Shown: one piece after another, positions 17,715 through 28,900 of the stretch
Numbering within the stretch: position 1 is the stretch's first letter
Layout: each line of letters opens with the position of its first letter
Source of the DNA: Prorocentrum cordatum
Lineage: Eukaryota; Sar; Dinophyceae; Prorocentrales; Prorocentraceae
Direction: 5' to 3'
DNA length: 64,000 nt
NCBI GenBank assembly: GCA_963575745.1
Contig: CAUYUJ010018063.1
Coordinates: 124,001 to 188,000, forward strand
The notes under the pieces: model-generated
Told to the model about the DNA's origin: nothing
Database searches by the model: none
Seen by the model: the letters and a program-made list of their open reading frames with translations, nothing else
Made by a program: the position numbers and the translations under genes

Positions 17715-18726
17715 CTCCTTGCCGTGCCCACTTCGCTCGTCTCGGTCCTTGGCCTTGGACTGCTCCGGCGCCCGCGGGCGGGGCGAAGGCGCGCGCGGGT
17801 GGCCAGCGCCGTCCCCGGCGGAGGCGCCGCCCCCGTCCGGGAAGGGGCCGCGGCCGCCGAGGCCCAGCCGCAGCTCGGAGTTCTCGCGCGCGAGCCGCAC
17901 GAGGTGCTCCCGCAGGTGCTCCAGCATCACCTGTCTTTTTGTTGGTCACGGTGGGCGGACATGAGGGCCAGGCCTGCTGCGTTCCTCGAGAGAAAGAAAG
18001 GGAGAGAGAGAGAGAGGTAAACAAAGAACAACAAGAGAGAAATAGGGATAGAGAGAGAGAGAGAGAGAAACATAAAAGAGAGACCGACGGAAACAACTAA
18101 TCCGAATGAATCAAGGCTGCTGCCAATGCGGACGCAAAAGATGCCGACCGAAAGCGCTGGTGCACTTAAGCATGGGGGGCGGGTCCTGAAGGCGAACGGG
18201 TCCTGGACCTAGGTCGGGCGTGTCTCCCTTCAGGCAGGTAAAAAAACGTCCCCAGACTGTGTTTGACTATTTTAGAGCATTCCTCCTGTAGAGGAACATG
18301 CCCGACTTAATCCTTGACCCCAGGGTCCCCCCCCAGGACCAGTTCTTCATCATGAACCGTTTTCCGACAATACTGGGGCCGTGGGGGGCCCCGAGAGCCC
18401 GAAAACGGCGAAAGCCCTCGGGACCCAGTTCGCTCAGGACCCGCTGCGCCCCAATGCGAACAATCCAGCGTCACCTGCGTCTTCTCAGACAAGTCGCGGA
18501 GGCAATGCTCGTATCGTCAGCGTTGGCGGGCTATCGCCCGCCTGCCTCTTCGCACACGAAGAAGCCGCAAGGTGATGGCAACGAAAACGGGCCTCCACCA
18601 CGGTGAGGATCACGTCCACCCCGTCCCGTCTTTCCCTCCATCCCTGCTTCTCCCCGGATCCAGCATCACCTGCTTCTCCTCCTCCACCGCGCCGATCTTC
18701 TGCCGCAGCTGCGCCAGCTCGCCGCC
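17715..18726 (-). CDS. two exons of a coiled-coil protein gene (partial)
   Basis: Exon A (18726-18670, 57 nt) reads GGELAQLRQKIGAVEEEKQ. Exon B (17930-17715, 216 nt) reads VMLEHLREHLVRLARENSEL, then RLGLGG and an acidic, proline-rich tail ending SGHGKE. Both are in phase 0. Splice sites are CCATCCAG|GGC, AAGCAG|GTGATG, AAAGACAG|GTGATG and AAGGAG|GTGAGC. The joined segment has the heptad pattern of a coiled coil. The intron (18669-17931) carries F1 copy K, an F5-like stretch and a CT tract. The 14-mer CAGGTGATGCTGGA occurs at both ends of the intron. Upstream and downstream exons were not found, and the poly-T/(CA)n block directly upstream may hide them. Confidence 0.5.
18209..18310 (+). mobile_element. 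F1 MITE copy K (internally deleted)
   Basis: CTAGGTCGGGC to GCCCGACTTAA, only 102 bp. Flanking 8-mers TCCTGGAC and TCCTTGAC (7/8). It lies in the intron of the coiled-coil gene. Confidence 0.9.
18311..18440 (+). mobile_element. F5 repeat, copy g (partial)
   Basis: CAGGACCAGTTCTTCATCAT, then CGTTTTCCGACAATACTGGGG and GGGGCCCCGAGAGCCC correspond to the middle of F5. The left part continues before F1 copy K (GGGTCCTGAAGG), so F1 probably landed in F5 again. Confidence 0.55.
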
Positions 18727-18756
18727 CTGGATGGGAGGGCGCCAACTCTACACACA

Positions 18757-18758
<2 letters not shown>

Positions 18759-18850
<92 letters not shown>
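18759..18850 (+). repeat. poly-T (80) followed by poly-A (12)
   Basis: An unbroken run of 80 T (18759-18838) joined to 12 A. The length may be inexact because such runs are hard to sequence. Confidence 0.85.
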
Positions 18851-18865
18851 CTATTTATACATCAA

Positions 18866-19216
<351 letters not shown>

Positions 19217-19235
19217 CTTCACACACATCGAAATC

Positions 19236-19916
19236 CTCAAGTCTTCTTGGGCTTGGCGCGTGCCCCCTGGGGCTCCCAGCGTGGTGGCGAGTGACCTTTT
19301 CGGGCCCAAGGGGGCTCCCTCACGGACCCAGAGGGCACCAGGACGCCCCAAAGACGGTCCAAGAGGGCACCGACTCGCCAAAAGATCGCTCCAAGACGCT
19401 CAAGATGATCCCTAGACGGTCCAAGGGGCCTCCGAGACGCCCAAGGAGGCCTCCGAGAGGCCTCCCAAGACGGCCCCAAGAGGCCAAAATCATTGATTGT
19501 CCCTAGGTTTTCGCAGGATTTGGGCGTTCTTGCCGTTTCGGCTTCCCGACGCTCCCAGACGTCCCCAGAGGCATCCAAAACCGCCCCAAGACGGCCCCCA
19601 GACGGCCCAAGAGGCGCCCAATAGAGCCCCAAGACGGCCCCAAACGGGTTCAAAAGAGGAAGCACGAACCGAACAACTGGAGCTTCCGCCCCAAGAGGTC
19701 CCCAGGAGGCCGCAAGAGGCGCCCAGGAAGCCCCATGAGGCCGCATGGAGGCCCCACGAAGCCCCAAGAGGTCCCCAAAAGGCCCCCAAACGGCCCCAAG
19801 GAGGCGTCCAAACTGCCACCAAGAGGCCCCCGAGACGCCTCCCACGAGATCCCAACGAACATCAAATAGGCTGCATAGCCACAACCCAGGCACGGTTGCG
19901 GGATGGGCCGAAGACC
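19236..19916 (+). repeat. F9 element, complete-looking copy
   Basis: Arrays of CCAAGAGGCCCC-like units flank a non-repetitive core (AAAATCATTGATTGTCCC...GTTTCGGCTTCCCGACGCTCC). The right end is CATAGCCACAACCCAGGCACGG. The same order, core and end occur at 58095-58745. All forward frames are open because the unit is about 12 bp. No protein is proposed. Confidence 0.8.
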
Positions 19917-20115
19917 ATTCGATATAAATATGTATATATATATATATATACATATACATAATTGTCCCGGCAAAGCAACCTAACAGCGATGTGTAGAAGC
20001 ATATCTGAAAGCATTCCCCTTAAGATTCAGATGAAAATCCAGTTGTAGAATTCTGCTGTTCTCGCAGTCGTAGTCGCATTCGCGATGACAGTCGCAGCGG
20101 CAACGGCAGTCGCAG

Positions 20116-20865
20116 TCACAGCCTCAGCCTCAGCCTGCCTCCTCCTCCTCCTCTTTCTCCTGCTCCTCCTCCTCCTCCTCCTCCTCCTCCTCCTCCTCTC
20201 TCCTCCTGCTCGTCCTCGTTCTCGTCCTCCTCGTCTTGCTCGTCCTCCTCCTCCTGGTGCTCTCTCCTCCTCCTCCTCCTCCTCCTCCTCCTCCTCCTCC
20301 TCCTGGTGGTCCTCGTTCTCCTCCTCCTGGTGCTCTCCCCCCCCCTCCTCCTCCTCGTCCTCCTCCCTCCTCCTCCTCCTCGTCCTCCTCCTCCTCTTCC
20401 TCCTCCTCCTCCTCCTCCTCCTCCCTCCTGGTAGTCCTCCCCCTCCTCCTCCTCCTCCCTCCTGGTCGTCCTCGTTCTCGTCCTCCTCGGCTCGTCTCCT
20501 CCTCCTCCTCTCTCCTCCTCCTCCTCTCCTCCTCCTCCTGGTGGTCCTCGTTCTCCTCCTCCTGGTACTCTCCCCCCCCCTCCTCCTCCTCCTCGTCCTC
20601 GTCCTCCTCCTCCTCCTCCTCCTCCTCCTCCTCCTCCTCCTCCTCCTCCTCCTCCTGGTACTCCTCCCCCTCCCCTCCTCCTCCTCCTCCTCCTCTTCCT
20701 GGTCGTCCTCCTCCTCCTGGTCGTCCTCCTCCTCCTGCTCGTCCTCCTCCTCCTCCTGCTCGTCCTTCTTCTCCTGCTCCTCCTGCTCCTCGTCCTGCTC
20801 CTGCTCGTCCTCGTCCTCCTGGTCTTGCTCGTCCTCCTCCTCGTCGTGCTCTTGCCCCTGCTGAA
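20116..20865 (+). repeat. (TCC)n tract
   Basis: About 750 bp of TCC with GTCC/TGGTCC interruptions on the plus strand. Long Leu/Ser/Pro and Arg/Glu frames are only the repeat. Confidence 0.95.
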
Positions 20866-21330
20866 AATGTGGCCCAGGAATGGGAGTTCTGGGAAGTCGA
20901 AGAGCACGAAGTTGCCTACAGTTGGCTACGGGCATTCAAAATGTGGCCCGTTGGCTCGAAGTGGCCCGGGAATGGAGTTCTGGGAACTCGAAGAGCACGA
21001 AGTGGCCTACAGTTGGCTCCGGGCATTCAAAATGTGGCCCGGGAATGGAGTTCTGGGAACTCGAAGAGCACGAAGTGGCCTACAGTTGGCTCCGGGCATT
21101 CAGAATGTGGCCCGGGAATGGAGTTCTGGGAAATCGAAGAGCACGAAGTGTACAAGTACGGGAGGAAAGTTGTATGACTGTTGCGTCCGGCTATTCCGAA
21201 TGTGGCCCGGGAATGGCGTTCTGGGAGGTCAAGGAGCACCAAGTGTGTGACTGTTGCATCCGGTTATTCAGAATGTGGCCTGGGAATGGGGTTCTGAGAG
21301 GTCGACGAGCACGAAGTGTGTGACTGTTGG
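20866..21330 (+). repeat. ~74-bp minisatellite, six units
   Basis: The unit contains AATGTGGCCCGGGAATGG, AGTTCTGGGA, TCGAAGAGCACGAAGTG and CAGTTGGCTCCGGGCATTCA. The last two units diverge (GACTGTTGCATCCGG). Several frames stay open because the unit length is not a multiple of three and lacks stops. Confidence 0.9.
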
Positions 21331-21479
21331 TGAAAAACGAGCCCGGCACAGGCCCGGCCGGCAACTCCCAACGCCTGCCCGGACCCCCCTGTGGAGTGAT
21401 CTGTGAGCTCTTTTGAGTCAACTAGAAACCTATCAGTCTTCGCTGTTAGGTAAATACGTGCACGCACACACTACACATA
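21331..21479. other. no gene recognised
   Basis: Short unique spacer between two repeat blocks. Confidence 0.4.
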
Positions 21480-22000
21480 CACACATATACACATATATAC
21501 ATACATACATACATACATACATACATACATACATACATACATACATACATACATACATACATACATACATACATACATACATACATACATACATACATAC
21601 ATACATACATACACATACATACATACATACATACATACATACACACATACACACATACATACATACATACATCCATACATACATACATACATACATACGT
21701 ATATACATACATACATACACGCGATACGGCAATAGTATATAATCGACTGCAGGGTACGAGGCTGTAATATATATATATATATATATCGTACGTATACATG
21801 TGCACATGCATCAGCACGAACATACACATAGTATGTATTCAAATGTCGATACACATATACATATACATGTACATATGCATATATGTAACTATGTACATAC
21901 ATGTCTGCACATACAGACACACGTACACCTACATATGCATAGAAACATGCTCATGCACATGCACATGCACACACATACAGGTGCGCATACAGGACAACAC
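21480..22000 (+). repeat. (ATAC)n and related AT-rich microsatellites
   Basis: Almost pure CATA repeats to 21720, then (TA)n at 21768-21790 and degenerate ACATATGCAT-like sequence to about 22000. Confidence 0.92.
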
Positions 22001-22194
22001 AAGGTAACTACCACATCCTGCATGTTCGCTGGCCCGAGCCAGGCCCCTCCTGAGCCCAGGGAGCCCGAACATGCGCCCTCTCGGCCTGGCCGGGAGCGGC
22101 CTCAGGCGGCGAGCGAGGGAAGCGAAGAAGGCCTCGCCCTCCCGGCCTGGCCGGAGCGGGCCGTCGCCAGTTCCCGGCTGTCTCCCAGCCTCCG

Positions 22195-22385
22195 GAACCA
22201 GACCTCCTCGCGCTGTGAAAAAATCACGACGGGAAGCGTTTCGCTAGTTTCGGCCTCCGGGGTCCCTTCCCGGACTTCGGGACCGTCAAAAAACGATTCA
22301 GGATGAAAAACCGGTCCCGAGGAAAGGGTCCAGACCTCTGGGGGTCGACGTTGTGAAACAATCACGACGTCGGGGTCTGGGGATG
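22195..22385 (-). mobile_element. F5 repeat, copy h
   Basis: Well-preserved minus-oriented copy, CCAGACCTCCTCGCGCTGTG to AATCACGACGTCGGGGTCTGG. It shows the CCAGACC/GGTCTGG inverted ends clearly. Confidence 0.85.
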
Positions 22386-22436
22386 CGTTCCAGCGGCTGC
22401 GCCTCGCCGAGGGCCCGAGTTCTGACCCAAAACCCA

Positions 22437-22645
22437 AACTCGGCGGCGTGCACGGGCGGGGGAGAAGCGAGAGGAAGGCCATCTCAGCAGACGGCAGGGC
22501 TTCTCGGAAGCCCTCTGTCCTGCCGAGAACTTGTTTGTGTCTTCGGGAGAGGCTTGGGAAACTTCTCAGAAGACCAGGGGACTGCCGAGCCTTCCGAAAA
22601 GGCCAGCCCCGTCTCGCTTCCCCTCCAGGCTCTGCGCCGAGGCCT
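22437..22645. mobile_element. F11 foldback, copy 1
   Basis: The left GGGGGAGAAGCGAGAGGAAG is inverted on the right (GTCTCGCTTCCCCTCC). The middle includes CTTCTCGGAAGCC and TCTTCGGGAGAGGCTTGGGA. It is homologous to 46881-47105. A fragment (GCGGCGAGCGAGGGAAGCG) lies at 22107-22130. Confidence 0.75.
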
Positions 22646-22949
22646 GTCCAGGACCCTGGGCCCACCCTGTGATCCGAACTTGGTCTTTTATGTCATTGTT
22701 ACTTGAAGTCGATTTTATGATTTTCACTCCGCAATATCGAACAAACTAAATTCAGACCGGACAACTAGGTCATCAGGCGTTGTTACTTTCGGCGTTCGGT
22801 GTTACAGACAAATTGCAACACCGAAGGCAAATACGCCCAGAGCCCGAACTATCCTGGCGAAAGACCCCGAACATATGCGGGTATCGCCTTCGAGGGACCT
22901 CCGCCTGGGAACATCAAGCATGCGAAGAGTGTGCCGATATTGGGCGGGG
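22646..22949. other. no gene recognised
   Basis: Unique spacer, locally AT-richer (22700-22760). Confidence 0.4.
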
Positions 22950-23690
22950 CCGCCATGTGGGCGCTGCCACTGGGGGGCTTTAGGCGGAATCCGCGATGGG
23001 GCCGCGAAACCACTGGGGCCCTAGGTGGACCTCCTTCCGGGGCCACGAAACGCCGTGCTGGGTGGGGGAGACGCATGTGGACACTGCCACTGGGGCCTTC
23101 GGTGGAGCTCCCAATGGGGCCACGAAAAAAACGCATGTGGACACCGCCACTGGGGTGGGGACGCATGTGGACACCGCCAATGGGGCCTGATGTGGAACTC
23201 CCGAGGAGGCCACGAAACGATGTGCTGAGTGTGGGGGACGCATGTGGACACCGGCACTGGGGCCTCAGGTGGAGCTCCCCAGGAGGCCAGGAATCGCTGT
23301 GCTGGGTGGGGAAGACGCATGTGAACACCGCCACGGGAGCATCAAGTGGAGCTCCCCATGGGGCTACGCAACGCTGTGCTGGGTGGGGGAGCCGCATGTG
23401 GACACCTCCACTGGGGCCTCATGTGGAACCCTCCATGGGGCCACGAGATGCCGTGCTGGGTGGGGGAGACGCATGTGGACACCTTCACTGGGGCCTTAGG
23501 TGGAGCTCCCCAGGGGGTCAGAAAACGCTGTCTTGGTGGGGGAGGCGCATGTGGGCACCGCCACTGGGGCCTCAGGTGGAGCTCCCTGTGGGGCCACGCA
23601 ACGCTGTGTTGGATAGTGGGGACGCATGTGGACACCTTCACTGAGGCCCTTGGTGGAGCTCCCCGTGAGGCCACGCAAGGTAGGGCCACG
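22950..23690 (+). repeat. 77-bp minisatellite, about ten units
   Basis: CGCATGTGGACACCGCCACT recurs at 23071, 23131, 23161, 23238, 23314, 23391, 23469, 23545 and 23622. The usual spacing is 76-78 bp. The rest of the unit is TGGGGCCTCAGGTGGAGCTC and CACGAAACGCTGTGCTGGGT. Open in several frames, not called as a gene. Confidence 0.92.
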
Positions 23691-24594
23691 AAGCGCAGTC
23701 CTGTGTGAGCAGAGAAAGGGATGGGAGGAGGGAGGAGGGGGAGGAGAGGAGGAGGAACGTGGCGCTGTCGCCTCAAACCGAGGTCCCAACACCAAAGGAT
23801 GTTTGGGAAACGATCTTTCTGCGTCACTTTTCGAGCCTGAACGATCTTTCATGGCCCTGGAACCTAAAAACAAGCGAAAACGATCAGCGTGAAAAGATGC
23901 AAAGGGATGTCCGTTGTAGCTGCGCGGCTATGCTTCGCACCACACTGGACCAAAGCAGCCAGCGTGGAAGATCCGAGGCGTTGCGGGAATATTTTCGTTT
24001 CATGCGCATGCGCTGCTCCTCTTTGCCCGTGTGCTGTCTCGGCGGGGCTTGTTCGTCTGTTAACCCCTTCGAGAAATTGCAGCGCCTGGATCTCAAGGCA
24101 GGCCGTTTCCTGGGCCCCGGATCCTGCACCAGCATTCTGGCCGCCAGGGCCCTACCATGGGACGCCAACATCGATTCTGGACGACCCTGGTCGCCAGGAT
24201 CGACGCAAGTGTACGTACCCAGACGTCCGGCGTCTCGACTTTGTTCGAAGCGCGGGCCGCCGACATCTCGGCCCCCGGGACGGCCTTTTCGTTCCGAAGC
24301 CCGAAGCCCGGTGAGGGCCCCGAAGCCCGGTGAGGGCCCCGAAAGGCCGACAACGAAACACCAACAAACTCCGCCTCGTTTTGTCGCGACTCCGGACCTA
24401 TGGGCATCCCAACCGTTTTTCGTTGGGTTCTCGGTTTGAGCGGAGCACTGTCGTTGCGACCTCCTCCTTTTCATCCCGCCCCCCCTCTCCTCTCCCCCCC
24501 TCCTGCCTGCCTGCTCCCGTGCCTCATAGCAGCCTTCAGCCCTGCTTCCTGCCTGCCGATTACCCGGCCTCCTCGCCATCGCAGGGGAGGTGCG
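23691..24594. other. mostly unassigned; F5-like stretch at 24226-24380
   Basis: CCCAGACGTCCGGCGTCTCG...GGGACGGCCTTTTCGTTCC and two GCCCGGTGAGGGCCCCGAA repeats resemble F5. The rest has open frames but no splice or family support. The stretch 24478-24530 is CT-rich. Confidence 0.45.
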
Positions 24595-25300
24595 ATCTGC
24601 AAAACGGTCGCCGCGCTCGGGAGCTGCTGGGGGGTCCAGCGGGGAGACGTCATGTGCGGATGCACATTTGACCTCGTCACGCCTGGAGGCTTCAAACTAT
24701 GTCAACGTCACCACTTGCGATGGCTGCGGGGGGTCCAGCTGGGTGACGCCATACGCGGATTCGGACAAGACCTCCATTTCCCTGGGGCGCGGCAGTGCTG
24801 TGAAACTGTCGCCATTTTCAGGATTTGCCGGGGGGCCCAGCGGGGTGACATCATACGCGGGTCTTGCTTCGGTGACCAACGGGGTGACGTCATACGAAGA
24901 TTCAAATGAAACCTCACCATCCCCGGGGCTGCGAACTGCGAAAGTCTCGTAATTTCCAAAAGCTTGCCGAGGGGTCCTGCGGGGGAGCGTCGCGCGCGGA
25001 TTCGGATTACACCTCCCCAATTGGGATGCGGTGCTACGAAAATGCCGCCACTTCCACGGGCTGCTGGGGGTCCAACGGGGTGACGTCATACCCAAATTCG
25101 AATTCGATCTGGCCATGCTTTGGCTGGTTGTGTCTGCGAACTTGTCGCCCATTTCGAAAGCTGCTGGAGGGGCCAACGAGGGTAGCGTCATGCGCGGATT
25201 GTGACTCGACCTCGCCCTCCTTGGGGGGCTGCGAGCTGTGAGATTGTCGCTATTTCGAACTACGGAGTGGTCCAACACAGTGACGTCACACGCGGACTTT
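24595..25300 (+). repeat. ~100-bp tandem repeat with GTGACGTCA motifs
   Basis: Seven or eight units. Each has a GGGGTCCA(A/G)C(G/T)GGGTGACGTCAT-like block (near 24645, 24745, 24844, 24880, 24987, 25080, 25180 and 25275), then CGCGGATTCG and a CTGCGA...TGTCGC block. The GTGACGTCA core is palindromic. On the minus strand it lies downstream of a candidate exon, hence possibly in an intron. Confidence 0.8.
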
Positions 25301-25341
25301 GCTGAATTAGACGATTTGCTTCCAGTGGGGCACCCGAACAC

Positions 25342-25430
25342 CTGGCGGCGCGCCTGCGGACGTTTAGCTCCCGCGCTGCAGAGCGCAGGACGGAGACGGG
25401 AAACCAGGCGGGCGAGTTCGGCCTCGCTGG
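25342..25430 (-). CDS. candidate internal exon, unknown protein
   Basis: Minus strand. AATGCAAAAAG|CC precedes SEAELARLVSRLRPALCSAG then AKRPQARRQ, and CGCCAG|GTGTTC follows. Amphipathic, helix-forming composition. No family recognised. It is downstream of the stop of the main coiled-coil gene, so it belongs to another transcript or is a remnant. Confidence 0.3.
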
Positions 25431-25934
25431 CTTTTTGCATTGGCTATGAGCAACTGATCCTCTGGAGCGCCAGGGAGACATGGCGCGGTCCAACGCACCA
25501 ATGAAAAATGATTGCCATCCTCCTTCCTCATCCTATCACCGTCGCATTGCTGCTGTCGTGGTGGCTTTTCAACCCCGATTCCGTCCTTCTCTTGCCTCTC
25601 GTTCTCACCCCCATTTCCTGTCGGAGCATGGGGCTCTACTCCTCGTTTTATGCTGTTGCCTTGTGAGTCGTGCAACGCGCGATCTTCCCATATAACTCCC
25701 ATAACCAATGACATACTCTGAATTGCCATCAGACATTCTATTGTGGACCATTCTGCTACCACGTAATGCACTTGGGTTGGGTACGTCACAGGGAAAGTTC
25801 GAGACGCCAGATGTCCAGGTATTAGTTCTGCAGCAACTCTTTGGAGCCTCCCATACCATCTTGCTTACCCTGGCGAATTGCCGCCGATTGACGCTAGATC
25901 GACGCCAGGCCACTCCAATCGACGCTGATCGCTG
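25431..25934. other. no gene recognised
   Basis: Ordinary-composition spacer. The stretch 25880-25950 has several CGACGC/GATCG(G/A)CG repetitions. Confidence 0.4.
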
Positions 25935-28900
25935 CTAGATCGGCGCGGTGTCATCGACCACCAGACGCTGGTCGACGCCAGTGCACTCTAAAGACGGCGC
26001 TGCGAGGGCATGCACAGCGTCCATGACTTCCAACCGAATGCCCGTGCACTGTGGCTGGGCCCGTCTGGCGCCCGCCTGCGCGGCGGCGGAGGCAAGGGCC
26101 CGGGCGTCGGCGCTCCGAGACCGCCTCCGGGGAAAACCCAACCGAGCACCGCCACCGCTGCTCCCCGCGCCTCTCCTGGGGTGCGCTCTGAGACCAGGAG
26201 CTCCGGGCGAATCCGGCGGTGGCGACGAGGGCCGCTGCAGGAGGCCCCGAGGGGGGGAAAACGGGGCAGGGGCAGCGGTGTGGGTCTAGGGCTCCCAACT
26301 TCGCGCTTCGCGCTCCGCGAAGCGCGAAGCGCGAATAACTTCGCGCCCTCGCGCCGCCCCCCCAAAGGGAGAAAAGGAGGACGAGGAGGAGGGGGAGAAG
26401 GAACGAGGACCGCGAAGCGCGAAGCGCGAATAACTTCGCGCCCTCATGGGAGCCCTTGTGGGTGTACCTCTCCCTCCGCCGGAGACCGCCTCGCATCCTC
26501 TGGCTCCTGCCGCAGCGCGTCGGCCTCCAGCTGCAGCCTGCCCGGCTCCGCGGCGCGGCCGCTCGGGCCGTGCGGCGCCTGCTCCGGGCCGCAGGACCCC
26601 ACGGCGTGCCCGCGTCGTTACAGAAATCACGACGGGAGGTGTTTGCCCGTTTCCGCTGGGCGTTGCCCGACAGAGGGGGGGGGTCGGCAGAAGAAGAAGA
26701 AGAAGAAGAGGAAGAGGAAGAATAATAATAAGAAGAAGAAGGAAACAAAGAGAGGAAACATACATCCTAGCTTAGAAGAGGCCCCGCGAGGGGGGCAGGA
26801 CACAGATGTAGCCCGGCTCACTGGCAAGTGAACTGCTCGAAAAAATCATCGTGCGAAATCCATTATGATCGTGAGCTGGCGGCATGATGCCATCCACATC
26901 GGCGTTACCGTGAGCTGCGGCGTGATGCCATCCACATGCATGATGCCATTATGATCGTGAGCTGCGATACCAGCACGTTCGGCGTATCGGCGCAACGACA
27001 GAGAAGCGTGCACCTTTCGTCCCCCTCATGGGCCCCAGGGGGCCTCTTTAAGGCCCGCACGGTGCGCAGGAGAAGCACCCGTCTTCACGCCCCCACTCCT
27101 CGCCCACATTTGCGCAACACCCAATGTCGGCCTTCTTGGACCCTCTCCCAGCGCTGGGACCGTCAACAAAAACGACTCGGGACGAAACACCAGCCCTGGG
27201 GAAATGGTCGGGACTTCAGCAGAACACGCAAAGAAACACCCTCATGTTATGCACCCAGACCAGCGAAACCGTTTGGTAAATGCACCCATGGCAGGAATCG
27301 AACAGGTCAGGGCTGTTTCGTCAACGCCCAGGGCCCTTTAGCAGACGCCCATCGTGGGGGTCGGGGTGGTCTTCCCTCCCTCGATTCTGGGGACCCCGTC
27401 TTGATAAACATCTGGGCATCGCATGTCTGTCGGGGAGACGTAAGACTCGCTTACGGGGGTCTTGGGTTGGCCTGACGGGGCCATCATAAAACATGACGAG
27501 GCCCAAGATGACATTTGACGCGAACTCCCGCTGCAAAACCCCACGAGCACTGACCCTCCTAATCTGGGACGCGCACGTCCAAACACGTCGGCCACCCCGA
27601 GCTCCGGCCTCCTCGAGCCTAGCCTTACGCCCCCCCCCCCGAGTCTGGGGAGGCAACCCCTGCTCTCCGCCCCTGCGCGCGCCGCCTCGGCCTCCCTGGC
27701 CCGCTGCTCCGCCCCCGCCGCGCCGTCGTCCGCGCCCGCCGTGGCGGCGGGCGGGGCCTCCGCGAGCTGCAGCCGGCCCCTCAGTGCCTCGAGGTCGGCG
27801 CGCAGGCGCTCGCGCTCGGCGCGGAGCGCGGCGACCTCCGCCGCGGACTGCTCGGCCAGCTGCTTGGCGCTGGCGAGCTGGCGCTCCGGCGAGGTCTCGT
27901 CCCCCGGTGGGCTGGCCGGCCCGCTCGGCGCACAGCTCGTCGATGGCCCCGCCACCACCTCGGCTCCCGCGTCGTCGGAGATGTCGAATCGCTCAGGCCC
28001 CGCTCGGCAGCCCCTCTCTGCTGCCAGCGCGCTGTGCCTGTCCAGCTCGGCTCTCTGCGGCCCGTGGGCGGCCTGCAGCTGCGCGCACCTGTCCTCCGAC
28101 TCCGCGAGGCTCGCCCTGATCGCTTCTCGCTCGGCCGTGAGCTGGAGCAGGCTGCTCTGCGCCGAGGCCAGCTCCTCCCTGAGCGCGCCAGACTCCGCGG
28201 AGAGGGCGGCCAGCTGGCTGCTCGAGGTGGTCCTCTGCTGGAGCTGCTGCGTGAGCTCGCCGACCAATGCCTCTGAAGGGGCCCAGGGCCACACAAAGAA
28301 ATACACACAAATCCCAGCATACGTACGCCATATTTCCCATATTTGTGGGATTGTCGTCTTCTCCCCCACTTCCCATCTTTTTCCCATATGTTCGAAGGAA
28401 TCGACGACTAATTGTTTCTGTATGTTGTGTTTTCCCTCCTGAACCTCGGCGTCGACCAGCCGCTGCCTCAGCGGGCCCACCTCCAGCGAGCCTCTGATGA
28501 GGTCCTCGTTCGAGCGCGCGCTCTCCTGCAGCTGCCTGGCCAGAGCGGCGCACTGGCCTTGCGCCTCAGCCACCTTGGGGGCCACATGCGAAACCTACCC
28601 CTGCCTTTCGGTCGGGCGTGTCCCCCTGCAGGCGGATTCTGGACGGCAAAAATGATACAACAAATCGTCCCCAGACTATTTTTTGACTATTTTTGCATAT
28701 TCCTCCTGTAGAGGGGCGGGCCCGACTTGACCCTACCCCCCGCGATTTCTGAGGGGAGAGTGGGGTCGGGCTCGCATGCGGTCCCCCTACACCTGCGCGT
28801 GGGAGTCCGCCAGCTGCTGCCTGAGCGCGCCCGACTCCACAGTCAGCGCCGCCAGCGCCTCGCTCTGCGAGACCGAGGCGCCGGCCTGTGCCTCGGCCTC

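Larger units (their letters stand above)
17920..18672 (-). other. intron bounded by a 14-bp direct repeat
   Basis: CAGGTGATGCTGGA is found at 18672-18659 (last exon bases plus 5' splice site) and 17933-17920 (3' splice site plus first exon bases). Either copy could be used to splice without changing the protein. This is the arrangement expected when an element inserts in an exon, duplicates its target and is then spliced out. Confidence 0.6.

Noticed and set aside
20027-20935. Arg/Glu-rich and Leu/Ser-rich frames of about 300 codons
   Set aside because: Pure (TCC)n/(GGA)n tract.
22950-23690. Open frame of about 280 codons with repeating HVDTATG-type units
   Set aside because: 77-bp tandem repeat open in several frames on both strands.
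27290-27310. GGAATCGAAC as a tRNA/SINE B-box
   Set aside because: It recurs in F10, but no A-box was found at the right distance and F10 has inverted ends typical of DNA elements.
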